Below the pieces are notes generated by a model. That model was not told where the DNA came from. It saw only the letters and a list, made by a program, of their open reading frames with translations, and searched no databases. This document shows positions 62,224 through 64,000 of a stretch of DNA of 64,000 bases, piece by piece. This DNA comes from Argentina anserina. Lineage: Eukaryota; Streptophyta; Magnoliopsida; Rosales; Rosaceae. The DNA lies in the NCBI RefSeq assembly GCF_933775445.1, contig NW_026089403.1:124001-188000 (forward strand), written 5' to 3'. Position 1 is the stretch's first letter, and each line of letters begins with the position of its first letter. The translations under genes were made by a program, and so were the position numbers.

Positions 62224-63443
62224 GTATCTTTCTGTAAGGCTTTCTGATGCGAGTTTCTATTGAATTTGAGAGTTTTGCAAGTGTGGGAGTGTGTTTCTTT
62301 CAAACTGAGTATCTTTACATCGTTTCCGTATGTTTACTATTCCAATTGTGTATCTTTACATCATTTGCGTATCTTTACTATTCCAATGGTGTATCTTTTC
62401 ATTTCTCGTTTGAGTATCTTTCTGTAAGGCTTCTGATGCGAGTTTCTATTGAATTTGAGAGTTTTGCAAGTGTGGGAGTGTGTTTCTTTCAAACTGAGTA
62501 TCTTTACATAGTTTGCGTATCTTTACTATTCCAATTGTGTATCTTTACATCGTTTGCGTATCTTTGCTATTCCAATTGTGTATCTTTTCATTTCTCGTTT
62601 GAGTATCTTTCTGTAGGGCTTCTGATGCGAGTTTCTATTGTATTTGAGAGTTTTGCAAGTGTGGGAGTGTGTTTCTTTCAAACTGAGTATCTTTACATCG
62701 TTTCCGTATGTTTACTATTCCAATTGTGTACCTTTACATCGTTTGCGTATCTTTACTATTCCAATTGTGTATCTTTACATCGTTTTGCGTATCTTTACTA
62801 TTCCAATTGTGTATCTTTTCATTTCTCGTTTGAGTATCTTTCTGTAAGGCTTTCTGATGCGAGTTTCTATTGAATTTGAGAGTTTTGCAAGTGTGGGAGT
62901 GTGTTTCTTTCAAACTGAGTATCTTTACATCGTTTCCGTATGTTTACTATTCCAATTGTGTATCTTTACATCATTTGCGTATCTTTACTATTCCAATGGT
63001 GTATCTTTTCATTTCTCGTTTGAGTATCTTTCTGTAAGGCTTCTGATGCGAGTTTCTATTGAATTTGAGAGTTTTGCAAGTGTGGGAGTGTGTTTCTTTC
63101 AAACTGAGTATCTTTACATTGTTTGCGTATCTTTACTATTCCAATTGTGTATCTTTACATCGTTTGCGTATCTTTGCTATTCCAATTGTGTATCTTTTCA
63201 TTTCTCGTTTGAGTATCTTTCTGTAGGGCTTCTGATGCGAGTTTCTATTGTATTTGAGAGTTTTGCAAGTGTGGGAGTGTGTTTCTTTCAAACTGAGTAT
63301 CTTTACATCGTTTCCGTATGTTTACTATTCCAATTGTGTACCTTTACATCGTTTGCGTATCTTTACTATTCCAATTGTGTATCTTTACATCGTTTTGCGT
63401 ATCTTTACTATTCCAATTGTGTATCTTTTCATTTCTCGTTTGA
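62224..63443 (+). repeat. 610-bp tandem duplication
   Basis: 62224-62833 is repeated at 62834-63443, including the CCAATGGTGTATC word (near 62384 and 62994) and the GTACCTTTACATCG/CATCGTTTTGCG monomer (CG at 62781 and 63391). A visible difference is CATAGTTTGCG near 62509 against CATTGTTTGCG near 63119. Confidence 0.9.
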
Positions 63444-64000
63444 GTATCTTTCTGTAAGGCTTCTGATGCGAGTTTCTATTGTATTTGAGAGTTTTGCAAG
63501 TGTGGGAGTGTGTTTCTTTCAAACTGAGTATCTTTACATCGTTTGCGTATCTTTGCTATTCCAATTGTGTATCTTTTCATTTCTCGTTTGAGTATCTTTC
63601 TGTAGGGCTTCCTATGCGAGTTTCTATTGTATTTGAGAGTTTTGCAAGTGTGGGAGTGTGTTTCTTTCAAACTGAGTATCTTTACATCGTTTCCGTATCT
63701 TTACTATTCCAATTGTGTATCTTTACATCGTTTGCGTATCTTTGCTATTCCAATTGTGTATCTTTTCATTTCTCGTTTGAGTATCTTTCTGTAGGGCTTC
63801 TGATGCGAGTTTCTATTGTATTTGAGAGTTTTGCAAGTGTGGGAGTGTGTTTCTTTCAAACTGAGTATCTTTACATCGTTTCCGTATGTTTACTATTCCA
63901 ATTGTGTACCTTTACATCGTTTGCGTATCTTTACTATTCCAATTGTGTATCTTTACATCGTTTTGCGTATCTTTACTATTCCAATTGTGTATCTTTTCAT

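Larger units (their letters stand above)
35211..64000 (+). repeat. Satellite array, arm 3 (diverged subfamily)
   Basis: Same monomer architecture and orientation as arms 1 and 2, but with different diagnostic variants. TTTCCGTATGTTTAC replaces most TTTGCGTATGTTTAC, CTTTGCTATTCC is common, and TTTATTTCAAACTGAG is absent as far as I can see. Three copies of TCTCTCAATCTGAG (near 35362, 42407, 46845) and nine copies of GTACCTTTACATCG paired with CATCGTTTTGCG (38.5 to 63.96 kb) are private to this arm. The array runs off the end of the window at 64000. No gene is seen. Confidence 0.97.

Noticed and set aside
1..64000. CRISPR-like repeat array
   Set aside because: The sequences between the short repeats are themselves repeated and not unique spacers; no cas genes, and the context is a eukaryotic satellite.
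1..64000. Telomeric repeats, rRNA or tRNA genes inside the array
   Set aside because: No TTTAGGG-type tracts, no rRNA-like conserved words, and no cloverleaf with a TTCRANNC box were seen in the satellite or in the two insertions.

Overview
The window is almost entirely one tandem satellite DNA array. About 60.1 kb of the 64 kb is satellite, interrupted twice by retrotransposon-type insertions. It looks like nuclear DNA of a land plant, probably from constitutive heterochromatin such as a pericentromere or centromere. The reasons are long homogenised tandem repeats, CpG-decay variants at every CpG of the monomer, and two insertions with TG...CA ends, 5-bp target duplications and plant-like TATA boxes. 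The species cannot be named from the sequence. I found no convincing protein-coding gene, tRNA, rRNA or CRISPR array.

Satellite. The basic monomer is 148 bp. It has an 84-bp anchor (CTGATGCGAG ... GCAAGTGTGGGAGTGTG ... CAAACTGA), then a 41-bp module (19 + 22 bp), then a 23-bp segment. Each of the four segments begins with the octamer GTATCTTT or a one-base variant. The 41-bp module is present one to four times, giving 148, 189, 230 and 271 bp monomers. A second monomer type has one extra T (149, 190, 231 bp) and a linked T>A change. All monomers lie in the same orientation across the whole window. The array is open at both ends.

Layout. 1-16590 is arm 1: 1730-bp higher-order repeats to about 5.7 kb, a 3160-bp repeat to about 9.68 kb, two 2528-bp repeats to 14.74 kb, then a mosaic. 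16591-18784 is LTR-type insertion 1 (2194 bp, target duplication CGTTT). 18785-33467 is arm 2, with nested 1581-, 568-, 189- and 148-bp duplications and a roughly 3.1-3.6 kb segmental duplication. 33468-35210 is LTR-type insertion 2 (1743 bp, target duplication TTTCT). 35211-64000 is arm 3, a diverged subfamily marked by TTTCCGTATG, with 2123-bp higher-order repeats, a roughly 4.4 kb segmental duplication and a 610-bp tandem duplication.

How it fits together. The two insertions share a promoter core, a 5' motif block and 3' ends, so they belong to one family. Each has only one LTR-like unit, so they are best read as solo LTRs. The satellite appears to evolve by unequal exchange at GTATCTTT/CGTTTG microhomologies. 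Hybrid and truncated monomers mark such events, and large duplicates differ by exactly one 41-bp module or one whole monomer.
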